NCBI GenBank assembly: GCA_029260515.1
Contig: JAJDDC010000040.1
Coordinates: 186,001-250,000, forward strand
DNA length: 64,000 bases
Reading direction: 5' to 3'
Source of the DNA: Phycisphaerales bacterium
GTDB lineage: Bacteria; Planctomycetota; Phycisphaerae; Phycisphaerales; UBA1924
Below, piece after piece: positions 43,286-51,704 of this stretch. The notes beneath the pieces are model-generated. The model did no database searches and was not told where the DNA came from. It saw only the letters and a list, made by a program, of their open reading frames with translations. A program made the position numbers and the translations under genes. Position 1 is the first letter of the stretch; every line of letters starts with the position of its first letter.

Positions 43286-44776
43286 ATGCCCGCGCCGCCG
43301 CCCCCGCAGGAAGTCATCGAGCAGGCGAGGAAGCTGCTCTACGCAGGGCGTTTCTCGGAGGCCATATCGGTGTGCGAGCGGGCGCGTCGGGCCCACCCGG
43401 GGTCGGCAACGCTGATGCTCATCCACGGCGCCGCCCTGACGCGATTCGGGACACCCCGCAAGGCGATCCCCTTGATCCGCCGGGTCATCGAGCGGGATCC
43501 TTCTCGTCACCAGGCGCACATCGAGCTCGGCTCGGCGCACCAGGCGGACACGGATCTGGAGAAGGCGGGCGACGCGTTCGAGAAGGCGGTCGCCCTCGCG
43601 CCGGACAGCCCTGACGCGGCCGCGGCGCTCGGGTCCCTCCGTCGCTTGCAGGGAGACCACGAGGGCGCGATGGCCGCAGTCGAGGGGCTGGTCCGGGACG
43701 GGAAGGCCAACGGCCCGTGCATGCTGCTGTTCGCCGAGCAGGCTCGGCGCCTCGGGCGCGTGCGTGAGGGCATCGACGCCGTTCGTGCGTACCTGCGGCG
43801 TGACGAGGTGTGGCCCTTCTACATACGGCGCCTGACATGGGCGCTCGGCGACCTGCTCGACGCCGCTGGTGAGTACGACGAGGCCTTCGCGTGCTTCACG
43901 CGTGTCAGCGAGACCGACCGGGTGCGCTGGAACCCGGACGGGTACAGCGCCGCGGTGGATGCGGTGATCGCGGCGTGGACGCCTGACGTGATCGCCACGC
44001 TCCGTGAGTCGGGGGTTGATACTGATCTGCCTGTGTTCATCTTCGGCATGCCGCGGTCCGGCTCGACGCTGACCGAGCAGATCATCGCCAGCCACCCGAG
44101 GGCATGCGGCGGGGGCGAGCTGGCGTTGCCGCACAAGTTCGCGGCGCAGCTCCTCTCCGATGGCGGAAACGAGTTCGCGCTGATCACGGACCCCGGCGTC
44201 CTCAACCGCGCCCGCCTCTCGCGGTTCGGACGCTCGGTGGCCAAGCGTCTGAGTGGACTCGACAGGGCGGCACAACGCGTCACGGACAAAGGACTCAACG
44301 CCTGCTTTCACCTCGGCCTGATCGCGGCGGCGCTGCCCAACGCCAGGCTCGTGCACTGCGTGCGTCACCCGCTCGACACCTGCATCTCGTGCTTCTCACG
44401 CGATTTTCGCGACAAGCACGCCATGGCGTTCACGTGCGACATGACGTGGCTCGGGCGGTACTACAACGACTACAGGCGGATGATGGCCCACTGGGAGGGC
44501 GTGCTCGATGCCCCGATCCACCGCGTCGAATATGAGCGGATGGTCGCGGACCAGGTCGGCGAGTCGAAGAAGCTGATCGACTTCGTGGGCCTGGAGTGGG
44601 ACGACGCGTGCGAGCGATTCCACGAGCGTAAACGCGTTGTGCGGACGGCGAGCGAGTTCCAGGTGGACCAGCCGATCTACACGAGCTCGGTGCGTCGGTA
44701 CGAGAAGTACGCCGCCCACATCGGGCCGTTGCGGGCCGCGATCCGCCCGGAGTACCTGGACGAGGCGCACGCCTGA
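43286..44776 (+). CDS. TPR-sulfotransferase
   Basis: A 496-residue fusion. The N-terminal ~220 residues are TPR-like repeats (GRFSEAISVCERARRAHPGS, ADTDLEKAGDAFEKAVALAP). The C-terminal domain is a PAPS-dependent sulfotransferase: the 5'-phosphosulfate loop is FIFGMPRSGSTLTEQII and the 3'-phosphate loop is RHPLDTCISCFSRDF. Such fusions, common in planctomycetes and proteobacteria, are thought to sulfate peptides or polysaccharides but the acceptor is unknown. The start at ATG 43286 is favoured over 43238, which overlaps the previous gene. Cytoplasmic. Confidence 0.88.
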   Translation: MPAPPPPQEVIEQARKLLYAGRFSEAISVCERARRAHPGSATLMLIHGAALTRFGTPRKAIPLIRRVIERDPSRHQAHIELGSAHQADTDLEKAGDAFEKAVALAPDSPDAAAALGSLRRLQGDHEGAMAAVEGLVRDGKANGPCMLLFAEQARRLGRVREGIDAVRAYLRRDEVWPFYIRRLTWALGDLLDAAGEYDEAFACFTRVSETDRVRWNPDGYSAAVDAVIAAWTPDVIATLRESGVDTDLPVFIFGMPRSGSTLTEQIIASHPRACGGGELALPHKFAAQLLSDGGNEFALITDPGVLNRARLSRFGRSVAKRLSGLDRAAQRVTDKGLNACFHLGLIAAALPNARLVHCVRHPLDTCISCFSRDFRDKHAMAFTCDMTWLGRYYNDYRRMMAHWEGVLDAPIHRVEYERMVADQVGESKKLIDFVGLEWDDACERFHERKRVVRTASEFQVDQPIYTSSVRRYEKYAAHIGPLRAAIRPEYLDEAHA

Positions 44777-44819
44777 GGGCGGAGGGCGCCGGCGGCGGAA
44801 TCCGAACGAGATCGGTGAG

Positions 44820-45296
44820 ATGGACCCCTCTGCGCCCCACTGTCACGCCCGTCGCACGCTCGCGGGGATCGTCCGCGCGGGGGGCGTCTTGTACGCGGCG
44901 CTGTCCGTGCTCCCCCTCGTGTTTCTCGTCGCCGCGGGCGGCGGCTGGGCGGGCGAGCGGGCGACGGTCATCTCGACCACGAAGCACGACGGGCGGGTCT
45001 ACGACGGGTTTGCACTCGCATACGAGGGACTCGCCGGCGGCGTGCTGCTCTGGGGCGAGTTGCTGATTGTGCTCGGGGCGCTCGCGCTGTCGTTTGCACG
45101 CGGGCGGCTCGCGCTCGGGGCCCACGGCGTGCTCGCGGCGTGGGCACTGCTGCTGGCGGCGAACGTCTGGTGGGTCGTGCTCTCGGGTGGGTACGGTCCG
45201 ATGCGGTGGATGCTCCCGATCGTGACGCTCGGGGCGGCGCTCGTGATCGGGCGCGGGCTGCTGGCGCCCCGCGGGCAGCCGTCGGCATCGGCCTGA
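44820..45296 (+). CDS. Small four-helix membrane protein
   Basis: A 158-residue protein with four predicted membrane helices at ~residues 18-40, 70-92, 98-118 and 126-147, and a short cysteine/histidine-bearing N-terminus (APHCHARR). It is unrecognised. The ATG at 44820 is the first in frame after the sulfotransferase; the weak purine run GGTGAGA precedes it. It converges with scpA, stops 4 bases apart. Confidence 0.65.
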   Translation: MDPSAPHCHARRTLAGIVRAGGVLYAALSVLPLVFLVAAGGGWAGERATVISTTKHDGRVYDGFALAYEGLAGGVLLWGELLIVLGALALSFARGRLALGAHGVLAAWALLLAANVWWVVLSGGYGPMRWMLPIVTLGAALVIGRGLLAPRGQPSASA

Positions 45297-45299
45297 GAC

Positions 45300-46154
45300 T
45301 CAGCCCCGGGGTGTCGTCTGTGCGGGCAGTTCGCTGTCTGCGCCGACCGGTGGTTCATCGGGCTCGTCGCCCAGCGAGATGGTGATCTCTCCGCCGGCCT
45401 GCTCTTGGCGGACGAGCACGCGCTGGTCGCGGATGAGGACGAGCAGGGCGAGGAAGAGGCCGATCATCTCACCCCTGGTGCGTCCCTCGAAGACGCGGCG
45501 GAAGCGGAAGGTTGGTCGCCCGTCGGGGTCGGGCTCGCCGTCGCGGCGGAGTCGGTCGAGCAGGTCGGCCTCGTGCAGCTCGATGGGCGTGTCGTCGGAG
45601 ACGACCTCGTGGGCGCCGACGCGTTCGAAGTTGATCGAGGCGACGATGCCCTGGAATGCCTCGAGCAAGTCGGATAGTCCGACGTCTTCGAGCTCGAGAT
45701 CGTCGAGCTCGGCGATGTGCCCACGGATAAGCTCGCGGTCGGCGCCGGCGGGCGCGACCGGGGCGCGGCGTTCCCAGTCCTCGCGGCGCTGGTCGAGTTC
45801 GTCGGCCGCGTCGCGGTATTTTTTGTACTCGAGCAGCTGGCGGACCAGCTCGGCCCGGGGGTCCTCCCGATCGGCGTCGTCGCGGGCGCCGGGGTCCTCG
45901 CCCTCCTCGCCCCCTGGCTCGGGGTTGATCATCCGCGACTTGATTTCCATCAGTGTCGCGGCCATGACCAGGAACTCGCCCGCCAGGTCGATGTCCACCC
46001 GCTCGATGCCCTCGAGGTACGACACGTACTGCCCGGCGATCGTCGCGACCGGGATGTCGGTGATGTCCACCTCCGCCCTGCGGATGAGGTAGAGCAGCAG
46101 GTCGAGCGGACCCTCGAATGCCTCGAGTCGGACGCGGTATCCCTTGTCGCTCAC
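45300..46154 (-). CDS. scpA: Segregation and condensation protein A
   Basis: ScpA is the kleisin that bridges the SMC dimer and helps compact and segregate chromosomes. The 284-residue product has the N-terminal kleisin domain (RLEAFEGPLDLLLYLIRRAEVDI and FLVMAATLMEIKSRML-type helix), a long acidic, Arg-rich middle (GGEEGEDPGARDDADREDP), and a winged-helix C-terminal domain. The start is GTG at 46154. ScpB and SMC are not in the window. It diverges from kdsD with 60 bases between. Confidence 0.9.
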   Translation of the reverse strand: MSDKGYRVRLEAFEGPLDLLLYLIRRAEVDITDIPVATIAGQYVSYLEGIERVDIDLAGEFLVMAATLMEIKSRMINPEPGGEEGEDPGARDDADREDPRAELVRQLLEYKKYRDAADELDQRREDWERRAPVAPAGADRELIRGHIAELDDLELEDVGLSDLLEAFQGIVASINFERVGAHEVVSDDTPIELHEADLLDRLRRDGEPDPDGRPTFRFRRVFEGRTRGEMIGLFLALLVLIRDQRVLVRQEQAGGEITISLGDEPDEPPVGADSELPAQTTPRG

Positions 46155-46214
46155 GCTCGCCCTCCGTGGTCTGGCCAGGCGCTGGGCCCGGCGTGGGCAG
46201 TGTACCCTTCCATC

Positions 46215-47300
46215 ATGGCACGCCCAGCCCAGAAGCAGGCCCAGGAGCAGGCCCAGACCGGCGCCGACGCCGCGGGAGACCCGGTGTCGTCGCGCGATCT
46301 GGCGGGCGAGGCCGCGTTCGTCCGGGGCGTTCTCGGGGACGAGGCCCGAGCGGTCGCGGCACTGTGCGACCGGATCATCCCTGCTCTCCACGAGGCGTGC
46401 GACCATATCGAGGCGTGCGCGAAGAAGGACGGGACCGTCCTCGTCTCGGGCCTGGGCAAGAGCGGGCTTGTGGGCGCCAAGATCAGCGCCACCTTCGCCT
46501 CGCTGGGCATCGCGTCGCACCCGGTCCACCCGACCGAGGCCGCCCACGGCGATCTGGGGCGGTTCCGTCCCGCCGACGTCGCGCTGTGTCTTTCGCATTC
46601 GGGCGAGACCGACGAGGTGGTGGCGCTGGCGGCGAGCCTCAAGCAGGACGGGCTGCCCATCATCGCGATCACGCGGGGGGCGGGCGAGGGCGAGGATCCG
46701 TCGCGTCTGGAACGGATCGCGGACGTCGTGCTCGTGGCGCTGGTGCGTGAGGAGGCGGGCGGGGAGTTTTTGGCGCCCACATCCTCGACCACGGCGGCGA
46801 TGGCGATCGGGGATGCGCTGGCCCTGGCCGTCGCACGCAGACGCAACTTCACGCACGCGGACTTCGCAAAGCGACACCCGGGCGGGCAGCTGGGCGGGAT
46901 GCTCCGCCCGGTGACCGAGCTGCTCCGGTTCCGGGCTGGGGTGAACCTGCCCGTGGTCGGGCCCGGGACAATCGCGGGCGACGCGCTCAACGACGCGGAC
47001 CGGAGCGGGCGGCGCCCGGGGGCGTTGCTGGTGGTCGAGGACGGGCGACTCGTGGGCATCTTCACCGACGGCGACCTGCGGCGTCTGGTCCTGCGGGACC
47101 CGGGTGAGCTGGCGCGTCCGATGGGTGATGTGATGACCCGGGGGCCCCGGACGCTCCGCGACACTGCCCTGGCGCGCGACGCGGTCGCCGCCTTCCGCGA
47201 GCACCGCCAGGACGAGATCCCGGTCGTGGACGCCGATGGGCGCCCGGTGGGCTTGCTGGACGTGCAGGATTTGATCACCATGCGGCTGGTGCGGGACTGA
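46215..47300 (+). CDS. kdsD: Arabinose-5-phosphate isomerase (KpsF/GutQ/KdsD)
   Basis: A 361-residue enzyme that converts ribulose-5-phosphate to arabinose-5-phosphate, the first step toward Kdo for lipopolysaccharide. The SIS domain (residues ~50-195) has the sugar-binding loop SGLGKSGLVGAKISATFASLG (part) and SHSGETDEVV, followed by AKRHPGGQLG. Two CBS domains occupy the last third (GALLVVEDGRLVGIFTDGDLRR and DEIPVVDADGRPVGLLDVQDL, in part). The N-terminus has an unusual ~30-residue Gln/Ala-rich extension. It is followed after 56 bases by a LptC-like gene, as in E. coli. Confidence 0.9.
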   Translation: MARPAQKQAQEQAQTGADAAGDPVSSRDLAGEAAFVRGVLGDEARAVAALCDRIIPALHEACDHIEACAKKDGTVLVSGLGKSGLVGAKISATFASLGIASHPVHPTEAAHGDLGRFRPADVALCLSHSGETDEVVALAASLKQDGLPIIAITRGAGEGEDPSRLERIADVVLVALVREEAGGEFLAPTSSTTAAMAIGDALALAVARRRNFTHADFAKRHPGGQLGGMLRPVTELLRFRAGVNLPVVGPGTIAGDALNDADRSGRRPGALLVVEDGRLVGIFTDGDLRRLVLRDPGELARPMGDVMTRGPRTLRDTALARDAVAAFREHRQDEIPVVDADGRPVGLLDVQDLITMRLVRD

Positions 47301-47356
47301 AGACGTCGGGGGACCCCGGCGGGTGCGAAGGGCCCGCCTGCGGTACGATTGTGGTC

Positions 47357-50300
47357 ATGACACGGAACGGACGCCGCGGCATGGCCGAACGGACCGGCCT
47401 GTACGTCGCCGCCACAATGGCGGGGATCTTTATCCTTTTGGTGCTGGTCTTCGCGATGCGGGGCGGGGGCGCGGGCGCCCAGAGCTTCGGCGACGAGACC
47501 GAGCTGCCCCCGGGCGTGACGCCCCTGACGAGCCCGGTGGGCTCGGGGATGTACGTCGAGTTGGCGGACAAGGACGACCCGACGCGGCGGGCGGGGCTGA
47601 TTACGGCCGAGTCGGTCGAGCCGCTGGGCCCGATCGAGACCGACGTCACGCAGCCGCGGGTCTGGTACTACCTGCGCGACGGGCGGACCCTGCACGTCGA
47701 GGCCGACAAGGGGCGGTTCTTCTTCCCGGGCGGGCAGCGGAACTCGGCGCCCGAGTACGGGCACATCCAGGGCGACGTGAAGATCCGCGTCTACGACCCG
47801 GTCCCCGGCGGCGAGCGCCCGGTCATCGGGCGCGACGAGCCGTTGCTGACGGCGACCGCGGTCGAGCCCCTCGAGTTCGACCTGCGCAACGCGCGGCTGG
47901 CGACGACAGGGCGCGTCGTGATCACGACGCCCGAGGTCGAGTTCGCGGGCTCGTACCTGACGGCGGTGATCAACCAGGTCAAGGAGCGGCTGGAGCTGCT
48001 TGAGATCCGCAAGGGCGAGCACATCACGTTCACACCGTCCGAGCCCGAGGACGACGCAGTCGCGGACGGCGAGACGACGAGCGGGGATGCGAACGATGCC
48101 GAGCCCGACGCGCTGACGACGGCCGCCGACTCGGGCACGACCGGCGCCCCCGGCGCGCCGGCCAGCCCCGCGGCGCCCAAGATCGACGAGTACCAGATCT
48201 CGTTCCTCGACGGCGTCGAGATCACCCGCGCCACCCAGCGCGCGTGGGCGGACAAGCTGGACCTGTGGGTCCGCCTGCGCGATAACACGATCACCGCCGA
48301 CGCGTTCGGCGGCCCGCTTGATTCGTCCTCGTCCGCCTCGGACCCCGCCTCGGACCCCGCCGCGGACGAGCCGGCTGTCACGGACACGCTCACGGACGGC
48401 AAGACGAACGAACCGCCCGCGCCCGGCGAGCCGATCACGCTCAAGTGGACGGGCGCGCTGGTCGCCAAGCCGCTCAATACGTCGCCGGGCGAGTTGGAGG
48501 GCACGGACCTGGCGTTCCGTTTGACCGCCGAGAAGACGGGCTTGGTGCGGGGCGAGGACCCGACGCTGGGCGTGACCGGGCACATGGTGGCGCTCGAAGG
48601 ACGGGCGGCCTCGCGTGAGTTCATCATCTCGGGCCCGGGCGGCACGATCGACCTGGACTGGCAGGGCACGGGGCGGTACGTCGGCTCGCGGGCGATGATC
48701 AGTTTGTCCGCGGGGACGATCCACTCGCGGGGCCCGACCGTGCTCGAGGGCGTGCTCGACCCGGGCGCGACGGGCGCGGCGGGCCCACGGGGCAAGATCC
48801 GGTGCACCGAGCAGGCCGATTTTCAGTTCAGCGTCGTGGACGGCATGATGACGCAGGACCTGGAGCGGGTGACGTTCCTGGGCGACGTCGAGGCGACGGA
48901 CGGCGAGGCGAGGCTCGAGGGCGCCGAGGCGCTGACGGCGTTGTTCGTCCCGGTCGAGGGTGGGCCCAGCCGACTGGCGCAGATCGAGGTCGAGGGGGGC
49001 ATCGCGAGCGACGGTCAGGGCCAGTCCGCCAGCGCCGACCGCATGCGGATCGACCTGGCCCCGGGCGTCAACTCCGACGAGCTGGACCCGACGCGGTTCA
49101 TCGCCGACGGCGGCGTGCAGCTCGCTTCGGGCGACGCATCGCTGCGGGCCGAGCGCGTGGACGCTGGTCTGGCGCGCAACGAGGACGCGGACGTGATCGT
49201 GACCGAGGTGTACGCCGCGGGCGCGGTCGAGTACGACGGATCGGACGACACATGGGCCAAGGCCGACGAGATGCGGGGCGACGGCGTGCTCCAGCAGATC
49301 ACGGTGCTCGGCTCGCCGGCGCAGGTCGGCAAGGGCGGGGCGTTGATCTCGGGCTTCGAGATCGACCTGGACGGCGTCGGGCGGGGCGCGCAGGTGTACG
49401 GGCCGGGCCGCTTCGAGATGGACGACTCGGTCGAGGCGCCCCAGCGTCTGTCGGGCATCGCGTGGGCGTCGTGGCAGGAGGGGATGGTGTTCGACGACTA
49501 CGCCGGGCGGATCGAGCTGACTGGCGGGGCGAAGGCCGAGTCGCGGCCCGATGCGTTGACGCTCGATTCGTTGTCGGCCGATCGCGTTGTGATCGAGTTC
49601 ACGCCTATGCGCGAGCCCGGGTCGTCCGAGGCTGAGGGCGCGGCGGGCGAGACGACAGAGCGCGAGCTTGTGCGTGTGCGCGCGTACGGGCGTGCGGGCC
49701 CGGTCGCGACGCAGGCGAGCGTCGAGACGCGGATCTACGCCCTGGACGCGCCCGAGCGGGCCGAGCAGGTGTACTTCCTCGAGGGCCTCCAGATCGACGC
49801 GGAGGTCGCGACGAACACGCTGAGCGTGCCGTCGCCCGGCAAGATGCTCTCGCTGGACCGGCGCCCGGAGGCGATCGACGCGGAGCGCCCCGAGGGCCTG
49901 CCACTGATCGCGCGGGGACCGGGCCAGGCGTTGATCACGTGGGAGGGCTCGATGTCGCTCGAGCGGACGACGGGCGAGGCGATACTGCACGACTCGACGC
50001 GGATCGTGCACCAGAGCCTGCTCGACGGTCGGTACACGGAACTCGAGTCCGAGGATCTGGTCGTCCGGTTCCGCGAGCTGGCGGGCGAGGGCGGCGCGGG
50101 CGCGCTGCGTGGCGAGCTTGTGTACGCGGACGCGACCGGGGCGGTGTACTTCCGCAACGGCTCGCGCGAGCTGATCGCCGACAGGGCCCGGTACGACGCG
50201 CAGCAGGGCGAGCTGGCGGCGATCGGCTCTGGCGCCAACAGCGTGACGCTCTTCGACGCGTCACGCCCCGCGCCGATCCGATCGCGCGCGATCATCTGGG

Positions 50301-50377
50301 ACCTGGTCACGGACCGGATCGACGTGAACGCGCCGGTGTCGTCTGCGATCCCGCTGGGCGCGGACGACGCGCCGTAG
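47357..50377 (+). CDS. Very large LptC-like protein (OstA-fold, putative LPS export)
   Basis: A ~1006-residue protein with one N-terminal membrane helix (~residues 17-36) and an outside domain. Residues ~100-225 match the LptC beta-jellyroll pattern (WYYLRDGRTLHVEADKGRF, GDVKIRVYDP, RVVITTPEVEFAGSYL), and similar strand runs recur over the rest (GKIRCTEQADFQFSV, RIDLAPG), suggesting several stacked OstA-like repeats. LptC normally has ~190 residues. Acidic Ala/Glu/Asp linkers occur near 235 and 330. Beside kdsD it fits LPS synthesis/export. Start uncertain (47351 GTG, 47357 ATG or 47381 ATG). Confidence 0.75.
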   Translation: MTRNGRRGMAERTGLYVAATMAGIFILLVLVFAMRGGGAGAQSFGDETELPPGVTPLTSPVGSGMYVELADKDDPTRRAGLITAESVEPLGPIETDVTQPRVWYYLRDGRTLHVEADKGRFFFPGGQRNSAPEYGHIQGDVKIRVYDPVPGGERPVIGRDEPLLTATAVEPLEFDLRNARLATTGRVVITTPEVEFAGSYLTAVINQVKERLELLEIRKGEHITFTPSEPEDDAVADGETTSGDANDAEPDALTTAADSGTTGAPGAPASPAAPKIDEYQISFLDGVEITRATQRAWADKLDLWVRLRDNTITADAFGGPLDSSSSASDPASDPAADEPAVTDTLTDGKTNEPPAPGEPITLKWTGALVAKPLNTSPGELEGTDLAFRLTAEKTGLVRGEDPTLGVTGHMVALEGRAASREFIISGPGGTIDLDWQGTGRYVGSRAMISLSAGTIHSRGPTVLEGVLDPGATGAAGPRGKIRCTEQADFQFSVVDGMMTQDLERVTFLGDVEATDGEARLEGAEALTALFVPVEGGPSRLAQIEVEGGIASDGQGQSASADRMRIDLAPGVNSDELDPTRFIADGGVQLASGDASLRAERVDAGLARNEDADVIVTEVYAAGAVEYDGSDDTWAKADEMRGDGVLQQITVLGSPAQVGKGGALISGFEIDLDGVGRGAQVYGPGRFEMDDSVEAPQRLSGIAWASWQEGMVFDDYAGRIELTGGAKAESRPDALTLDSLSADRVVIEFTPMREPGSSEAEGAAGETTERELVRVRAYGRAGPVATQASVETRIYALDAPERAEQVYFLEGLQIDAEVATNTLSVPSPGKMLSLDRRPEAIDAERPEGLPLIARGPGQALITWEGSMSLERTTGEAILHDSTRIVHQSLLDGRYTELESEDLVVRFRELAGEGGAGALRGELVYADATGAVYFRNGSRELIADRARYDAQQGELAAIGSGANSVTLFDASRPAPIRSRAIIWDLVTDRIDVNAPVSSAIPLGADDAP

Positions 50378-50407
50378 CAGGGCGGCGCGGGGCCGGTTTC
50401 CATCAAC

Positions 50408-50971
50408 TCAGGTCGAGGTGCGGTCCACGACGCGGTAGGACTCGCGCTCGCCGCGCCCGCGCAGGGGGTAGTCCTTGCGGAGCGGGTGGGCGGGGTAGTC
50501 CTTCCATGTCAGGATGCGTCGCAGGTCCGGGTGGTTGCGGAAGCGGACGCCGAACATGTCGAACACCTCGCGCTCGGGCCACTCGGCGCCGGGCCAGATG
50601 TCGGTGACCGAGTCGAGCCACAGCGCCGGGTCCTCCTCGATCCCGTCGGTCGGGATGGAGGGGTCCAGGTGCGTCTTGACGCAGAAGCGGTCGGTGCGTG
50701 CGTACGAGCACAGGACGTAGGCGACGCCGAACCGTCCGGGCGTGGCGCTGGGGTAGTCGAGGTAGTCGATGCCGACGACGTCGGAGAGGAAGTCGTAGTC
50801 GCAGCGCGGGTCCTGGCGGAGGAACGTCATGACCGCGTGCAGGTCGGCGGGCTCGACGATGAGCGTTGAGCTGCCGCGGAACTCGGTAGCCCGGAGGCGT
50901 TTGCCCGAGAACGCCTGCTTGACGGCGGCGAAGGTCGGGTGGTCCAGCTTCGGGGTGCTCTGCTCGCTCAT
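50408..50971 (-). CDS. nuoC: NADH-quinone oxidoreductase subunit C, standing alone
   Basis: A 187-residue complex I subunit of the peripheral arm. The signature WPGAEWPEREVFDMFGVRF followed by NHPDLRRIL is diagnostic. The C-terminus is Arg-rich. Usually nuoC sits among nuoB and nuoD; here both flanks on its strand are unrelated, so the gene is isolated from the rest of complex I. ATG 50971 is used. The neighbour converging is the LptC-like gene. Confidence 0.93.
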   Translation of the reverse strand: MSEQSTPKLDHPTFAAVKQAFSGKRLRATEFRGSSTLIVEPADLHAVMTFLRQDPRCDYDFLSDVVGIDYLDYPSATPGRFGVAYVLCSYARTDRFCVKTHLDPSIPTDGIEEDPALWLDSVTDIWPGAEWPEREVFDMFGVRFRNHPDLRRILTWKDYPAHPLRKDYPLRGRGERESYRVVDRTST

Positions 50972-51156
50972 GTGCTCGCTCGTGTGGCTCTGACTGTGGC
51001 GGCGATTCGGGGTGGGGGGAGACTGTATCAGCCAGGGGTGCGCGGCGCGGGATCTGCGCCGGCAATGTCCGCGCCGGTTACACCCTGCAGGGGATCAGAG
51101 GGGGGGTCCGATACCCACTCGCCCGCGGCGGAGCCGGCGGACCGGAGACCCCCGCG

Positions 51157-51417
51157 ATGCAGACCCTCTTCGACAGCGACACCCACGACGCCAGCGAGAG
51201 CCCCGCCCCGGGGCGTCTGAGCCGCGACCAGGTGATCGATCACATCCTGACCATCAACCCCTCCGCCGGGCGGGATTTCCTCGAGCAGTTCGGGCGTCGG
51301 CGCCTGGACGGGTACCTCGACCGCCTTGTCGCGGCGGGCTCGCCCCGGGGGCGTGACGCACGGTGGATCCGCGACGGGGACACGCCTGCGATCCAGGGAC
51401 GCTACCGGCGCCGTTGA
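51157..51417 (+). CDS. Small conserved-looking soluble protein
   Basis: An 86-residue protein with a disordered Ser/Asp/Pro start and a helical core (SRDQVIDHILTINPSAGRDF, then LDGYLDRLVAAG), ending in a basic tail. The core reads like a well-folded helical hairpin, and codon positions look constrained. The family is unknown. It is followed by a hairpin and T-rich stretch, so likely monocistronic. Confidence 0.6.
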   Translation: MQTLFDSDTHDASESPAPGRLSRDQVIDHILTINPSAGRDFLEQFGRRRLDGYLDRLVAAGSPRGRDARWIRDGDTPAIQGRYRRR

Positions 51418-51430
51418 CTCAGCTATGACC

Positions 51431-51472
51431 GCCGGGCGGGGGCGTGGTGGGCCCCCGTCCGGCGATTTGTTC
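51431..51472 (+). terminator. Candidate rho-independent terminator
   Basis: A 13-bp stem with one wobble (GCCGGGCGGGGGC at 51431-51443, GCCCCCGTCCGGC at 51451-51463; 7-base loop) followed by GATTTGTTCT. It stands 14 bases after the small gene at 51157. The T-run is interrupted, so efficiency is uncertain. Confidence 0.6.
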
Positions 51473-51704
51473 TCGGACTCGGGGTCGAGTTGCCGATGGT
51501 CCTGTCCGGGCATTGCGGGCTCAAGACGCGGGCGAGCGTCGTCCGATAAAGCCCCCATGGCACGCCCGGGTCGGAGACCCATCGGGCGATGAACAGACCA
51601 AACCATCGCCCGTCCGGGGGAGACCCGGTGGGCGGACGAGCAACGCGGCCCGGGGGGATCCCGCCGGGGGCGCCGGACTGTCAGCGAGAACGGAGACTCC
51701 ACAG

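Noticed and set aside
48320-48380. Short tandem SDPASDPAAD-type repeat in the LptC-like protein as a phase-variation tract.
   Set aside because: Unit length is in frame and the repeat is short; more likely a flexible linker.
46151-50011. A 1,286-codon minus-strand frame opposite kdsD and the LptC-like gene.
   Set aside because: Its sequence is Arg/His/Leu-rich without domain character, while the plus strand has clear families.
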